NCBI GenBank assembly: GCA_024233875.1
Contig: JACKPB010000004.1
Span: 310,001 to 374,000, forward strand
DNA: 64,000 bases
From: Leptospiraceae bacterium
GTDB lineage: Bacteria > Spirochaetota > Leptospiria > Leptospirales > Leptospiraceae
Direction: 5' to 3'
Shown here: positions 29,151 through 38,617 of the stretch, in pieces
Layout of the letters: each line of letters starts with the position of its first letter
Position numbering within the stretch: position 1 is the stretch's first letter
Notes under the pieces: generated by a model
Database searches by the model: none
Told to the model about the DNA's origin: nothing
Seen by the model: only the letters and a program-made list of their open reading frames with translations
Made by a program: the position numbers and the translations under genes

Positions 29151-29992
29151 GACTGAATCTGAGCTTTGAAAGAATCCAGAGTCTGTTTGAGGAGAACAGT
29201 GATCGTCATAGGACCCACACCACCGGGAACAGGAGTGTGGAAGGAGGATTTGAGACTTGCACCGGGAAGGTCGATGTCTCCAACATTTCCTTCATTATAT
29301 CCTGCGTCTACAACCACAGCACCTTCTTTGATCCAATCCCCTTTGATGAATTCGGGTCTGCCTACCGCTCCCACAATGATATCAGCAGTGCGAACAATTT
29401 CAGGGAGATTTTGAGTGTGAGAATGACAGATGGTCACCGTGCAGTTCTTTTCTAAGAGAAGCATGGCCATGGGTTTCCCGAGAATCGGAGAACGTCCTAC
29501 AACCACTGCATTTTTTCCTTTGAAGGGTATATTGTATTCTTCTAATAGAAGAATGATTCCGTAGGGAGTGCATGGATAGAAGGTCTTTTCACCCATAGAG
29601 AGCTGACCGAAGGATAAGGTCGTGACCCCATCCACATCCTTTTCGGGAAGAATGCGATCAAATGCTTTTCTCTCATCTACCTGAGGTGGACTCGGATGCT
29701 GGAGTAAAATTCCATTGATGGATGGATCTGAATTGAGTTCATCTATCACTGAAAGCAATTTCTCTGTAGTGGTCTCTTCGGGAAGATGAATCTTTTTGGA
29801 ACCCATTCCGATAGCTCCGCATGACTTTACTTTCATGTTTACATAGGTTTTGGAAGAGGGGTTCTCGCCGACCAGGATCGTTGCGAGAGTAGGGAATTTG
29901 CCTGTTTTGTCCTGAAGAAATGCTATATCCCTTTTCATTTCTTCTCTCATTTTTTCGGATAATTTTTTACCATCTAGAATCGTGGAAGACAT
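29147..29992 (-). CDS. folD: Methylenetetrahydrofolate dehydrogenase/cyclohydrolase
   Basis: A 281-residue bifunctional enzyme interconverting 5,10-methylene-, methenyl- and 10-formyl-tetrahydrofolate. The catalytic Tyr50 and Lys54 lie in KTYVNMKVKSC, the family motif NGILLQHPSPP follows at ~94-104, and the NADP-binding region is VVGRSPILGKPMAMLL. The C-terminal PVPGGVGPMTI is intact. It begins the folD-cysS-rlmB set, 38 bases after the DedA-like gene on the same strand. Confidence 0.96.
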   Translation of the reverse strand: MSSTILDGKKLSEKMREEMKRDIAFLQDKTGKFPTLATILVGENPSSKTYVNMKVKSCGAIGMGSKKIHLPEETTTEKLLSVIDELNSDPSINGILLQHPSPPQVDERKAFDRILPEKDVDGVTTLSFGQLSMGEKTFYPCTPYGIILLLEEYNIPFKGKNAVVVGRSPILGKPMAMLLLEKNCTVTICHSHTQNLPEIVRTADIIVGAVGRPEFIKGDWIKEGAVVVDAGYNEGNVGDIDLPGASLKSSFHTPVPGGVGPMTITVLLKQTLDSFKAQIQS

Positions 29993-30030
29993 AGGGACAG
30001 TCTTTTTCCTAAAATTCTAGAGTCAATAGA

Positions 30031-31626
30031 TTAAATTGCAGAAGGTGGATGGAAGTCGTATCTCAGAATTTTGCGCCGTGAGCTTTTTAAAGATCGAAGG
30101 AAGTAAGATAGGATAGAGAAGTAAGAAGGTGGAATCCTTCCTTCGGATCTCCTTTGATTTGATTTCCAGAATATCCAGGCCCAATATTTTTTTAAAAGAT
30201 CAGCAGATTCAAAATAAGAGAATGAAGAAGAGATCATGTATTGCGGAAAAAACGAGGGTTGTCTGCTGAGAATTTGAAACCTCCCTTTCCTTAGATTTTC
30301 TTCTGAGGTAGCTCTGATCTTCAGACGTAATAGATCCAGATCTTTTCTTTCGTGGATGAAAATCTCATTCAGAGTGGATTCCAGATCAGTGAAATCTTTC
30401 TTTGAAAGAATTTTTGTTTCTGTTCCGAATCTTTGGCTTCCCAGATATGTGAGTCGGAATACTTCACCTGCCGGCAAAACTTTCTCCCAATGGGTTTCAT
30501 TTTGATAAAAGAGAACTATTTCAAAGAACCTCAATTTAGGATTCGAACTCACCAGACTTCTCAGGGTAGACTTTCCATCCCCCCTGACTTCCGGAAAAAT
30601 CTTTTTCTCGATATGCAGAATTTTTCCCTCAGAACCTTCAGTCATTTGGAATAGGACTTCTAATTCCAGTTCTTCCGGTAAGATCTCTGAAATACAAATT
30701 TTTGAGTGAAATAAGGTGAGTGCTCCTTCCAATTGATTGATTGTTTGAAGTCTGACATATTGAGATCTGGCATGAATGGAATCATCCTGGATAAGAACGG
30801 GAAATTTCACTCCCGTAATCTGGAGAAAATTCTTTATCTGTACTACAGGATATGGTTTTTCGAAAACTGCTGAGACTGACTTTTTCCCATTATTCAGAAA
30901 TTGGAGAAGTTCCTGTCTGGAATCCACAGAAAATGGTAGGGAAGGATTCAAAAGATAAAAGGCTCTTAGGAATCTATATCTGAATACCAAACTCAATAGT
31001 TCGGGTAGGGTGATTAGAAACAATAGGAACTTTGAATTTGTTTTCCTTTGAAAATCCGATTGAAGCTTCAGAAAAAAACGTTTTCGATTTTCTGTGATAC
31101 CTAATTTTAGAAATATAGCATAAAGAAATCCAATCAGAGCACTGTAGAGAACTAAAGTAATGAGTTCGGATTCGGAAAAGCCCAGATTCTTATACAATTC
31201 AAGACTCAGGTAGCCTGAGAGAACCAGGACAATCACCCGAATTCCAACAGAGAGAAGATCGAGAAAGAAAAAAGGAAGAAATGGAAGTTTCAATCTCCCG
31301 GCATAGAGTAGAAAGGGAATTCGTAAACCGATGAAGTAGGATGAGAAAAAGATTAGATAGATCGAACGTGATTTCATTCTGGATTTCCAAATCGGAAAGG
31401 CTTCTTTATTGAAAAATCTATGCAGGAAGGGTAGATGGTAGATTTTTTCATCCAAAGCGTATCCTAAGAAATATAATAAGTAATCCCAGGTCAAAATCCC
31501 TGCAATACAGCCGAGAATATTGGACTGCATGTCTTCTCCCATAGGAATAGATAGAATTCCAATAGAGAGGGCTGTGAGATCTTCGGATAAAAAGGTACTT
31601 AAAAATGTGAGGAAAAAATTATTCAC
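30031..31626 (-). CDS. DedA-like membrane protein with C-terminal ATP-grasp-like region
   Basis: A 531-residue protein starting with GTG (31626). Residues ~1-180 resemble a DedA/SNARE-associated domain: six hydrophobic segments, an early acidic SEDLTALSIG, and the FFSSYFIGLRIPFLLYAG motif that is the DedA signature (usually F-x-x-R-F-x-P-x-x-R...AG). Residues ~230-480 are soluble. They contain PYPVVQIKNF, VKFPVLIQDDS and PEVRGDGKSTLRSL; the last matches the nucleotide-binding loop style of carboxylate-amine ligase ATP-grasp enzymes. I infer a fusion of a lipid-scramblase-like module with a ligase-like domain; the C-terminal call is tentative. It lies between the acyl-CoA dehydrogenase and folD genes. 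Confidence 0.65.
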   Translation of the reverse strand: MNNFFLTFLSTFLSEDLTALSIGILSIPMGEDMQSNILGCIAGILTWDYLLYFLGYALDEKIYHLPFLHRFFNKEAFPIWKSRMKSRSIYLIFFSSYFIGLRIPFLLYAGRLKLPFLPFFFLDLLSVGIRVIVLVLSGYLSLELYKNLGFSESELITLVLYSALIGFLYAIFLKLGITENRKRFFLKLQSDFQRKTNSKFLLFLITLPELLSLVFRYRFLRAFYLLNPSLPFSVDSRQELLQFLNNGKKSVSAVFEKPYPVVQIKNFLQITGVKFPVLIQDDSIHARSQYVRLQTINQLEGALTLFHSKICISEILPEELELEVLFQMTEGSEGKILHIEKKIFPEVRGDGKSTLRSLVSSNPKLRFFEIVLFYQNETHWEKVLPAGEVFRLTYLGSQRFGTETKILSKKDFTDLESTLNEIFIHERKDLDLLRLKIRATSEENLRKGRFQILSRQPSFFPQYMISSSFSYFESADLLKKYWAWIFWKSNQRRSEGRIPPSYFSILSYFLRSLKSSRRKILRYDFHPPSAI

Positions 31627-31687
31627 TTTGTGTCTGGGTGGAAGAGAATAGAGAAAGCAGGATTACTGCTTTCTCTGATTGTGGGGA

Positions 31688-33391
31688 TCAACGGTTCATT
31701 TCATAGGTATCTACTAAGCTCAGGATATCTTCTTTGTAGATCTTTTGAAATCTTTCTTTGTTTTCTACCGGTTTTTTTAGAATTTCCAGGCAGATTTTTT
31801 GTTGATCGGGAGTGGATGTCGGTTTGGAATAAAGTTGGGTAGCAAACTTTGAAAAATCTCTAATCATGAAATCAAAGATCTGTTCGACCACAGCATCGGA
31901 TATTTTTTCCAGGGAAGCATTTTCCAGGATCAATTGACCGTAAGCAACTAAAGCAAACATCTCTCCTATGGTGAGCATGAAATCTATATCATTTTTCTGA
32001 GACTTATCCGGAGTGGCTTTGTCCAGAAGCTCTTTGAATTTTTCGATTTGCTCTTCAAAAACATTTACATTGGGGAGATCGCATTTGGAGTACGCAGTTT
32101 TGTAGTCATGGAATCTGAGTTTTTCCAATCCCTTAGTTGTTGCACCCTGGTTGAATAAGAAGGTATCATCTTCCTTGCCTATCGCTCTCGGGATTTCGGG
32201 AAGAGAGGGATCGGGATTGAAGAAGTAGTTGTGCATGAATTTCATGATGAGAACCATATTTACATGCACGGTTCCTTCCAGTCTCGGAAGCATCTGGATG
32301 TCCCGGATAGCCATTTCAAAATACATATCTTTGTTCAGTCCCTTGGCGGCAATGATGTCCCAAAGAGCATGAACAACTTCTTCTCCCTGCATGGTGACTT
32401 TCATTTTGACCATCGGATTGAACAGGAGGTATCTTCTGTCAGTCTTGGACGCAGTTCTCATATAATCGGTAGCCCGGCTGGCAAACATCTTCATAGCCAT
32501 GAGTCTCATGTAAGAGTCCATGAAGAGTTGTTGGATATGGGGGAAGTCCGTCACATATTGATTGAATAGACGTCTTTTGCTGGCGTGATTTATGGACTCA
32601 TAGAAGGCATGTGTAGCGATTCCGATAGAACCCCAGCCCAGGTTGAATTTGCAGAAGGCTATGGTAGCCAGAGAAGCATCCCAGGCTTCCCGACCCCGGG
32701 AGAGAATGTCTTTTTCTGTAATCGGATAGTCATGAAGTTCGTATTCGGCTACATAATTCTGTGAGGTGACAACATTTTGTTTGCACTCATACTTCTCATG
32801 CTGACTGTTCACCGCAAAGAAAACAAATTCTCCACTTCCTTCTACCTTACCGAAGGTAGATACAAGAGCGGCTTTATTTCCGTTTCCTATATAGTACTTG
32901 TCTCCCCGTGCTATGTAGTTCCCATCAGAACCGGGAATCAGCATCATATCACTGGAGATCAGGTCTGCACCGTGTTCTTTTTCGGAAAGACCGAAGGCAA
33001 AGATCTCTCCTTTGATGAGGAGGTCTGCTGTCTTATTTTTAATTTCTTCGTTTTTGGAGAGCCAGATGGGACCTAGACCGAGCATGGTCACCTGCCAGGT
33101 GTACCAGTAACAAAGTCCGTAAAAGCCGAGAATCTCATTGAATGCCATGATTCGATTGGAGTCCCATCTGGAGTTGGAGGGTCCGTATCCTTTGGGAGTC
33201 ATGAGTTTGGCAAAGATCTGTTCTTTTTTTACAAAATCCAGAAAATCCGCATACCATACGCGTTTGTGGTCGTCATCGAGGATTTTCAACTTGCCTTTCT
33301 TTTCAAAAAACTCGATGGTTTTTTTCATGATTTCTTTGGATTCATCATCCAAATGCGAATAGGTTTCTGTTTTGGGATTGAGAAGTTTCAT
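31688..33391 (-). CDS. Acyl-CoA dehydrogenase family flavoprotein
   Basis: A 567-residue flavoenzyme of the acyl-CoA dehydrogenase superfamily. The FAD/substrate segment is FAFGLSEKEHGADLISS, and the putative catalytic base is Glu372 in RLEGTVHVN, the position of the YEGT glutamate in medium-chain enzymes. A C-terminal extension of ~150 residues beyond the classical ~390-residue fold is present. ATG 33391 has a GAGGTG five bases upstream; a GTG two codons earlier is less likely. The substrate is unknown. Confidence 0.85.
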   Translation of the reverse strand: MKLLNPKTETYSHLDDESKEIMKKTIEFFEKKGKLKILDDDHKRVWYADFLDFVKKEQIFAKLMTPKGYGPSNSRWDSNRIMAFNEILGFYGLCYWYTWQVTMLGLGPIWLSKNEEIKNKTADLLIKGEIFAFGLSEKEHGADLISSDMMLIPGSDGNYIARGDKYYIGNGNKAALVSTFGKVEGSGEFVFFAVNSQHEKYECKQNVVTSQNYVAEYELHDYPITEKDILSRGREAWDASLATIAFCKFNLGWGSIGIATHAFYESINHASKRRLFNQYVTDFPHIQQLFMDSYMRLMAMKMFASRATDYMRTASKTDRRYLLFNPMVKMKVTMQGEEVVHALWDIIAAKGLNKDMYFEMAIRDIQMLPRLEGTVHVNMVLIMKFMHNYFFNPDPSLPEIPRAIGKEDDTFLFNQGATTKGLEKLRFHDYKTAYSKCDLPNVNVFEEQIEKFKELLDKATPDKSQKNDIDFMLTIGEMFALVAYGQLILENASLEKISDAVVEQIFDFMIRDFSKFATQLYSKPTSTPDQQKICLEILKKPVENKERFQKIYKEDILSLVDTYEMNR

Positions 33392-33430
33392 TATCACCTC
33401 ATGGATAGTTTAAAGTATCAAAAATTGAAT

Positions 33431-33715
33431 TTATTTCATAGAATGTCTGAGTTCGAGCTCATCGACAACCTGCTTGAAGGATAGGTCTCTGGAAACGATA
33501 ACCATTTCCATGTGAAAGAGTAGGTCAGCCATTTCGTGAATGAGTTCTTTGTCATCCGGATTTTTGGAGGCTATGATCACTTCTGCGGATTCTTCACCTA
33601 CTTTTTTTAGGATCCTATCGATTCCCTGCTTAAAAAGTTCTGATGTGTATGATTTTTCGGGGAGATTTTTTTTTCTTTCCTGAAGAATTGACTCTAGTTT
33701 GTATAAAAATTCCAT
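33431..33715 (-). CDS. hisE: Phosphoribosyl-ATP pyrophosphatase
   Basis: A 94-residue MazG-like enzyme for the second step of histidine synthesis. The signature [16 protein letters not shown] and [17 protein letters not shown] provide the metal-binding acidic residues. It is a stand-alone HisE, not fused to HisI. It lies 39 bases before the acyl-CoA dehydrogenase gene on the same strand and far from hisF. Confidence 0.93.
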   Translation of the reverse strand: MEFLYKLESILQERKKNLPEKSYTSELFKQGIDRILKKVGEESAEVIIASKNPDDKELIHEMADLLFHMEMVIVSRDLSFKQVVDELELRHSMK

Positions 33716-33804
33716 ATGGTAAATAAAATTTACCTTTCAAAATAAGTAAATCGAAAAGAGGAAAAGTCTTGAATTCGATCCTAATTTTAAAAGTCTAATC
33801 TAAT

Positions 33805-34614
33805 ATGAAATTCAAATGGTTGATCCTTTTGTATTTGATCTTCAATTCTACCCTTTTCTCCGAAACAAAATGGAGAACCTCAATGCAGAATGCGATCAAA
33901 GAATCCAAATCTAAAAACCTACCCATCCTTGTAGATCTCTATACCGATTGGTGTGGATATTGTAAGGTTCTCGAAAGAGAGGTCTTTCCGCATGAGACGA
34001 TTGAAAAAGAATTAAAAAACTTCATCCCCGTTCGTATCAATGGAGAAGTAGACACAGGAACCGCAGGTCGATACAGGGTACGAGAGTATCCCACGATACT
34101 TTTTCTGGATCGAAATGGAGCTTATCTGGATCGGATCATCGGACTTCCTTCCGTAGAAGTTTTGAAGATGAAAATGGATGAGATCTACGAAAAAAAAAAT
34201 CAGGAAACCGAGCTCAAAGAAATCGCAGATAAACATCCCGAGAGCATCCTCTACAATTACAACTTAGCTCTGTACTACATAAGTGCTCAGGAGTGGGGAA
34301 AGGCAGAAAAATATCTCTTTAGGGTTTACAATTCCAAAGAAGAAGAGTTGTTCGTCAAAAAACAGGAAGCTCTTCTTTATCTGGGTATCTCCCAGTTACA
34401 ACAAAAAAAATACAGTGAATCCATATCCATGTTCTCAAAATACATTACCGACTATCCTTACGGAGATATCTATTCATCAAGGTACTATAGGGGACTTGCT
34501 TATTTTTATCTCCAACAATTTACGGAATCCAGAGAAGATCTAAATCGGGCTAGGGAATATGCTGACACAAAGAGTAAGGTCAATGCCATCCTGGAAGTTC
34601 TGGAAAGAATGTGA
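33805..34614 (+). CDS. Secreted thioredoxin-fold protein with TPR tail
   Basis: A 269-residue protein with a signal peptide (KWLILLYLIFNSTLFSE). The thioredoxin-like domain (~25-125) has the active site TDWCGYCKVLE (Cys50, Cys53) and the cis-proline region REYPTILFL. The second half holds TPR-like repeats (ILYNYNLALYYISAQEW; LYLGISQLQQKKYSESI; RYYRGLAYFYLQQFTES). It may act as a periplasmic disulfide reductase or isomerase held in a complex. It is the only plus-strand gene here, convergent with the wzt gene 5 bases away. Confidence 0.82.
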   Translation: MKFKWLILLYLIFNSTLFSETKWRTSMQNAIKESKSKNLPILVDLYTDWCGYCKVLEREVFPHETIEKELKNFIPVRINGEVDTGTAGRYRVREYPTILFLDRNGAYLDRIIGLPSVEVLKMKMDEIYEKKNQETELKEIADKHPESILYNYNLALYYISAQEWGKAEKYLFRVYNSKEEELFVKKQEALLYLGISQLQQKKYSESISMFSKYITDYPYGDIYSSRYYRGLAYFYLQQFTESREDLNRAREYADTKSKVNAILEVLERM

Positions 34615-34619
34615 AGAGT

Positions 34620-35804
34620 TTAGTTCTTTATGAATTCAACTTTAGTAGGTAAGTAGGTCAAACCTTCAAATTTGGGAAGGTCGATACGATCCACTTCAAA
34701 GTCCAGAATATGATCCTTCCATAAATAGCAATTTAGAGAGTGATTGTCACCTTCATGAAAGGAGACACCCAGTGAGTACTTTCCTTCTCTAAATTGAATC
34801 GGAAATTGAAACCGGCATTCATATTCATTCTTAGCTGAGAGATTTTTGATTTCTTTCCCGAGGATGTGGGTATTGGTTCCGAAGACCCGAATTCCTCTGT
34901 GATCATCAATATGAAAACCAATGGTAAGATCCGGGATATCTATTTGAAAATGAAATTTGATCCGAATTTCAACTGTTTCTGTCATTAGGAAATGAATTGT
35001 CTTTGTGCCCTTTTGGGAGAAAAGCTCTATTGAGTAATTCAAGTTTTCCTCAGAAAAAGAAAGATTGTTTTCCTGATGGGAATGCCTGGCAATGATTTCC
35101 ATGTACTTCTTCAGCGCATCTGCCGGTTCACCGTGATACGAAACCCTTCCTTTTTCCAGGATCAATATCTTAGAGCAGATCGAAGCCATGAGGTTGATAT
35201 CATGGCTCACAACGATGATTGCGGATCCCTCTCTTAAAAACTGTCTGAATTTTTCTATGCATTTGATCTGAAAGCTTGCATCCCCAACTGCCAGTGCCTC
35301 GTCGATGAGAAGAATGTCAGGTCTTTTCGAAGTGGCCAGAGCAAAACCGAGACGCATTTTCATGCCTGTAGAATAGGATTTCAATAAAACAGTTTCATAT
35401 CCTTCTAATCCTGCAAATTGAAAGATTTCTCTTTCTATCTCAGGAATTTCTTCTGTCCTATACCCCCAGAGCATGGCATTGTAGTAAATATTTTCCCGAC
35501 CTGTCAGTTCCTGGTTGAATCCGATTCCCAACTCCAACATGGGTACTACAGAGCCTTTCTTTAGAACTTTTCCGGATTCAAATCCGGAGACACCGGAAAG
35601 AATTTTCAGGAGGGTGGATTTTCCGGCTCCGTTTCTACCTATGATACCGAGCATTTCACCGCTCCTCACCCGAAAACTGATGTCTGTAAGTGCTGTGATC
35701 GAATCATTCCCACCGTAGAATCCCAGGCTAAGGACCGATAGGATGCGACCCAATGGAGATCGGAATGATTTGTATCTTTTGTTCAGATTCTGAATTTCAA
35801 TCAT
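34620..35804 (-). CDS. wzt: O-antigen/polysaccharide ABC exporter ATPase (Wzt type)
   Basis: A 394-residue ABC ATPase of the polysaccharide export family. Walker A is IIGRNGAGKSTLLK, the signature is SYSTGMKMRLGFALA, Walker B is ILLIDEALAVGD, and the switch is VVSHD. Residues ~245-394 form a C-terminal beta domain like the Wzt carbohydrate-binding domain, which selects finished O-antigen chains in O8/O9a-type systems. It overlaps the permease gene by four bases (ATGA). Confidence 0.88.
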   Translation of the reverse strand: MIEIQNLNKRYKSFRSPLGRILSVLSLGFYGGNDSITALTDISFRVRSGEMLGIIGRNGAGKSTLLKILSGVSGFESGKVLKKGSVVPMLELGIGFNQELTGRENIYYNAMLWGYRTEEIPEIEREIFQFAGLEGYETVLLKSYSTGMKMRLGFALATSKRPDILLIDEALAVGDASFQIKCIEKFRQFLREGSAIIVVSHDINLMASICSKILILEKGRVSYHGEPADALKKYMEIIARHSHQENNLSFSEENLNYSIELFSQKGTKTIHFLMTETVEIRIKFHFQIDIPDLTIGFHIDDHRGIRVFGTNTHILGKEIKNLSAKNEYECRFQFPIQFREGKYSLGVSFHEGDNHSLNCYLWKDHILDFEVDRIDLPKFEGLTYLPTKVEFIKN

Positions 35805-36583
35805 AAGTGATCCAGAATGATTTCTTTGAATCGTAAGTTTAGTAATTTATAAAAAAGACCCATGCCCAGAGTAAAGAAAAGAGGTATGTAGTACGGTGTA
35901 TGAACGGGAGAATCAGGAAACAGAAGAAAACGAAATACTTCGAGGAAGAAAAATAAGGGATGGTATTGAATGATGTCTAACCAGTGAGCGGGCTGAATGT
36001 AGACCAGAGGAAGGGACCAAAATCCGAGTTGGAGAAAGAGACGCACGACGGGAGATATATCTTTTAGTAATACATTAGAGCGGGAGAGATAGATAAGAAA
36101 AGGAAAGAAAACAAGAGCAGTGATACCGATCCAGGGGAGGATGAGAAGTGATGTCAAACCCGGTTTTCCCATCCAAAATAAATACCCCATAACCGGTATG
36201 GAAAGTATAGTAAAGTGAAAGAACATTTGTATTACAGGAATCCAGAGAAAGAGATCCGCTCCGAGTCCTGATCGTTTGATAAGAGAGCGGTTGTCAGTGA
36301 GAATTGTAGTGGATCTCTGAATCATTTCTGCAATGGGAATCCAAAAGAGCAGTCCGCTCAGAATGTAGGGAATGTAATCAGGAGTGGAATTTGTCCGAAT
36401 CAAACCAATCCCGCCCGCTATGAAAATGTAAAGACCTATGAGGACAGAACCCTGAAGGACGAGCCAGATCCCACCGAGAACGCTCCCGGCAAATTGCATA
36501 GCGTAGTCCCTTCTGACAAGGGTAAGGAGGATAATTAATTTCTTAAAAAAGATTGGGGTGGATTGAATCAGCTTTTGTTCCAA
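35801..36583 (-). CDS. wzm: O-antigen/polysaccharide ABC exporter permease (Wzm type)
   Basis: A 260-residue ABC-2 type permease with six hydrophobic segments and the family N-terminus VRRDYAMQFAGSVLGGIWLV. It starts with TTG at 36583, supported by GGAG eight bases upstream. Together with the ATPase encoded next it would move lipid-linked polysaccharide to the periplasm, upstream of the LPS assembly proteins. No glycosyltransferase genes are adjacent, so the exporter is separated from its biosynthesis locus. Confidence 0.87.
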   Translation of the reverse strand: MEQKLIQSTPIFFKKLIILLTLVRRDYAMQFAGSVLGGIWLVLQGSVLIGLYIFIAGGIGLIRTNSTPDYIPYILSGLLFWIPIAEMIQRSTTILTDNRSLIKRSGLGADLFLWIPVIQMFFHFTILSIPVMGYLFWMGKPGLTSLLILPWIGITALVFFPFLIYLSRSNVLLKDISPVVRLFLQLGFWSLPLVYIQPAHWLDIIQYHPLFFFLEVFRFLLFPDSPVHTPYYIPLFFTLGMGLFYKLLNLRFKEIILDHL

Positions 36584-36635
36584 CTAAATCACTCCATGAG
36601 GAAATTCGGGCCGGGAAGAAAAATACACCCTCTCT

Positions 36636-38432
36636 TCAAATGTAAAATTCCTGACCCGGTTCGGATCGGAGATTGTTGATGAGTGAACCGAATCTTTGAT
36701 CAACTCTCTCCACTATCCCCGGATCCGGTTTGAGAACACCCGGATACCAATCTTTCATCCTGCAGTCAATGACAATGGCTCCATCAAATGAAAGATGATT
36801 TCGAATGACGTTGATATTACCATAGATATCTCCGGCAGGTTCAAACCTTGTGAAGATTGTCCAGAGAAAATTAGAGTCGGTGAGGACAGTCTCATCGCTA
36901 TCGTCTACAAGTAAGACGAGGCTAAATTTATGGATGGAGTTTTCTTTGACCAATGCTTCCGGGGTACCATCATTGGCTTTGTAGGCCGGTCCCTGAACAA
37001 CCAGGACTCCGGGGCAGAATACTTTAGGGTTTTTGAATATAGAGTTTTTCAGATCGCCCGTAAAACTTGATTTTAGTTCTCTCTTCTTTTCTCCGACTCC
37101 CAAAAGGATCATCTTGCTTCCCTTATTCACTTCAGGCCCTGTGTAGTCCAGAGTATCCTGAGAGATATTGGAGAGGATGTGAATGTCTGTAGCAGGATTC
37201 ATTCTCTCCAGAACAGTTATGAGAGTATTGCGAAAATCTTTGAGATCAATCCTTTCGTTAGTCACCATGAGGCATTTCGTAAGAGAGAGATGACCTTCTC
37301 CGAGGATTCTCATGGCTGCTGTAAACGCTTCCTTGTGATACCTTTCCTTGACAATTGCTGCAGTGAGTGTATGTACTCCTGATTCCTCATAAGCCCAAGC
37401 ATGGATAACTTTGGGCATGACAAGAGGAAACATAGGTGAAAGCAAATCCTGAAGATACTCGGCTATAAAATGATCTTCCTGTGGTGGTCTGCCCACGACT
37501 GTAGCAGGCCAGATAGCATTCTTTCTGTGATAGATCTTTTGAACCTTAAATATGGGATAATCATGTTGCAGAGCGTAGTAGCCGTAGTGATCTCCGAAGG
37601 GTCCTTCCGGCATTCTTTCCCTGGGAGGGATCTCTCCGATGAGAACAAAGTCCGAGTCAGCAACTATCGGGAGGGGACTCAGTTCGGGGATTCTCGAAAT
37701 CCCTAATTTTTCTCCGAGGAGAAGACTGGCTATGATCAGCTCACTGATTTCTTCGGGCATGGGAGCTATCGCGGCAAGAGTCATCGCCGGAGGGCCACCC
37801 ACGTAGATATGAGCGGGTAGAGCCTGGTTTCTCTCTTCTGCTTCGAAATAATGAAAGCCACCGCCTCTATGAATTTGAATGTGCATACCGGTTGTATTTT
37901 TGTTGTGGAATTGAATCCGGTACATGCCCAGATTTCCTTTTCCATTTTTGGGGCTTTCTGTATATACCAGTGGATAGGTTATGAATCTTCCACCATCACC
38001 GGGCCATGATTTTAAGGCAGGGAGTTCATTGAGGTTGACGGGGCCGATTGTATGATCGAGAACCGGTGGGTTCACTACCTTTTTCATCCCGACCCTCAAT
38101 GCTTCAAAAGCTAGAGATCTCGCGTCCCAGAGTTTTTTGAAATTGGGAGGAAGAAGTTTGTCTGCGGTCTCTGCAATTTTTTTGATAAGATCTTTGGGTT
38201 TCTGACCGAATGCTAGGTGCATTCTTTTTTCAGAACCGTAAAGATTGGTTGCCACCGGAAATCGGGAACCTTTGACGTTTGTAAAGAGTAAAGCAGGTCC
38301 GCGTTTGGCAACAACTCTTCTCTGAATCTCGGCAATCTCTTCAACAGGATCCACCTCTTCGGTGATTTCTAAAATTTCATTTTCTTCACGGAGCTTTTGA
38401 ACAAAATCAGAGGTGCTTTTCAGGGGTTTCAT
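36636..38432 (-). CDS. UbiD-family decarboxylase
   Basis: A 598-residue enzyme of the prenylated-FMN-dependent UbiD family. Conserved stretches are GNLGMYRIQFHNKNTTGMH, HYFEAEERNQALP and the glutamate region MPEGPFGDHYGYY. UbiD proteins decarboxylate aromatic or alpha,beta-unsaturated acids; in quinone pathways they act on prenylated hydroxybenzoate or a menaquinone precursor. Leptospires make menaquinone, so a menaquinone role is likely, but substrate use cannot be read from sequence. The flavin prenyltransferase UbiX is not adjacent. The length is in the upper family range. Confidence 0.88.
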   Translation of the reverse strand: MKPLKSTSDFVQKLREENEILEITEEVDPVEEIAEIQRRVVAKRGPALLFTNVKGSRFPVATNLYGSEKRMHLAFGQKPKDLIKKIAETADKLLPPNFKKLWDARSLAFEALRVGMKKVVNPPVLDHTIGPVNLNELPALKSWPGDGGRFITYPLVYTESPKNGKGNLGMYRIQFHNKNTTGMHIQIHRGGGFHYFEAEERNQALPAHIYVGGPPAMTLAAIAPMPEEISELIIASLLLGEKLGISRIPELSPLPIVADSDFVLIGEIPPRERMPEGPFGDHYGYYALQHDYPIFKVQKIYHRKNAIWPATVVGRPPQEDHFIAEYLQDLLSPMFPLVMPKVIHAWAYEESGVHTLTAAIVKERYHKEAFTAAMRILGEGHLSLTKCLMVTNERIDLKDFRNTLITVLERMNPATDIHILSNISQDTLDYTGPEVNKGSKMILLGVGEKKRELKSSFTGDLKNSIFKNPKVFCPGVLVVQGPAYKANDGTPEALVKENSIHKFSLVLLVDDSDETVLTDSNFLWTIFTRFEPAGDIYGNINVIRNHLSFDGAIVIDCRMKDWYPGVLKPDPGIVERVDQRFGSLINNLRSEPGQEFYI

Positions 38433-38617
38433 ATTCCTATCTCTAGGGACAGTTTTCTTTTCGGGAAGGATACGTAAACAGGATATCTCTTTTCCCTAAT
38501 GAAAAATCCATTTCAAACCCGGGTATATTATTCTGATACAGTCCTTTTTCCAACTACCTTTCCTTGATTTCTCAGGGAAAGTCTTAGAAATTTTCCGGGA
38601 ATGACGATATTTATTTT

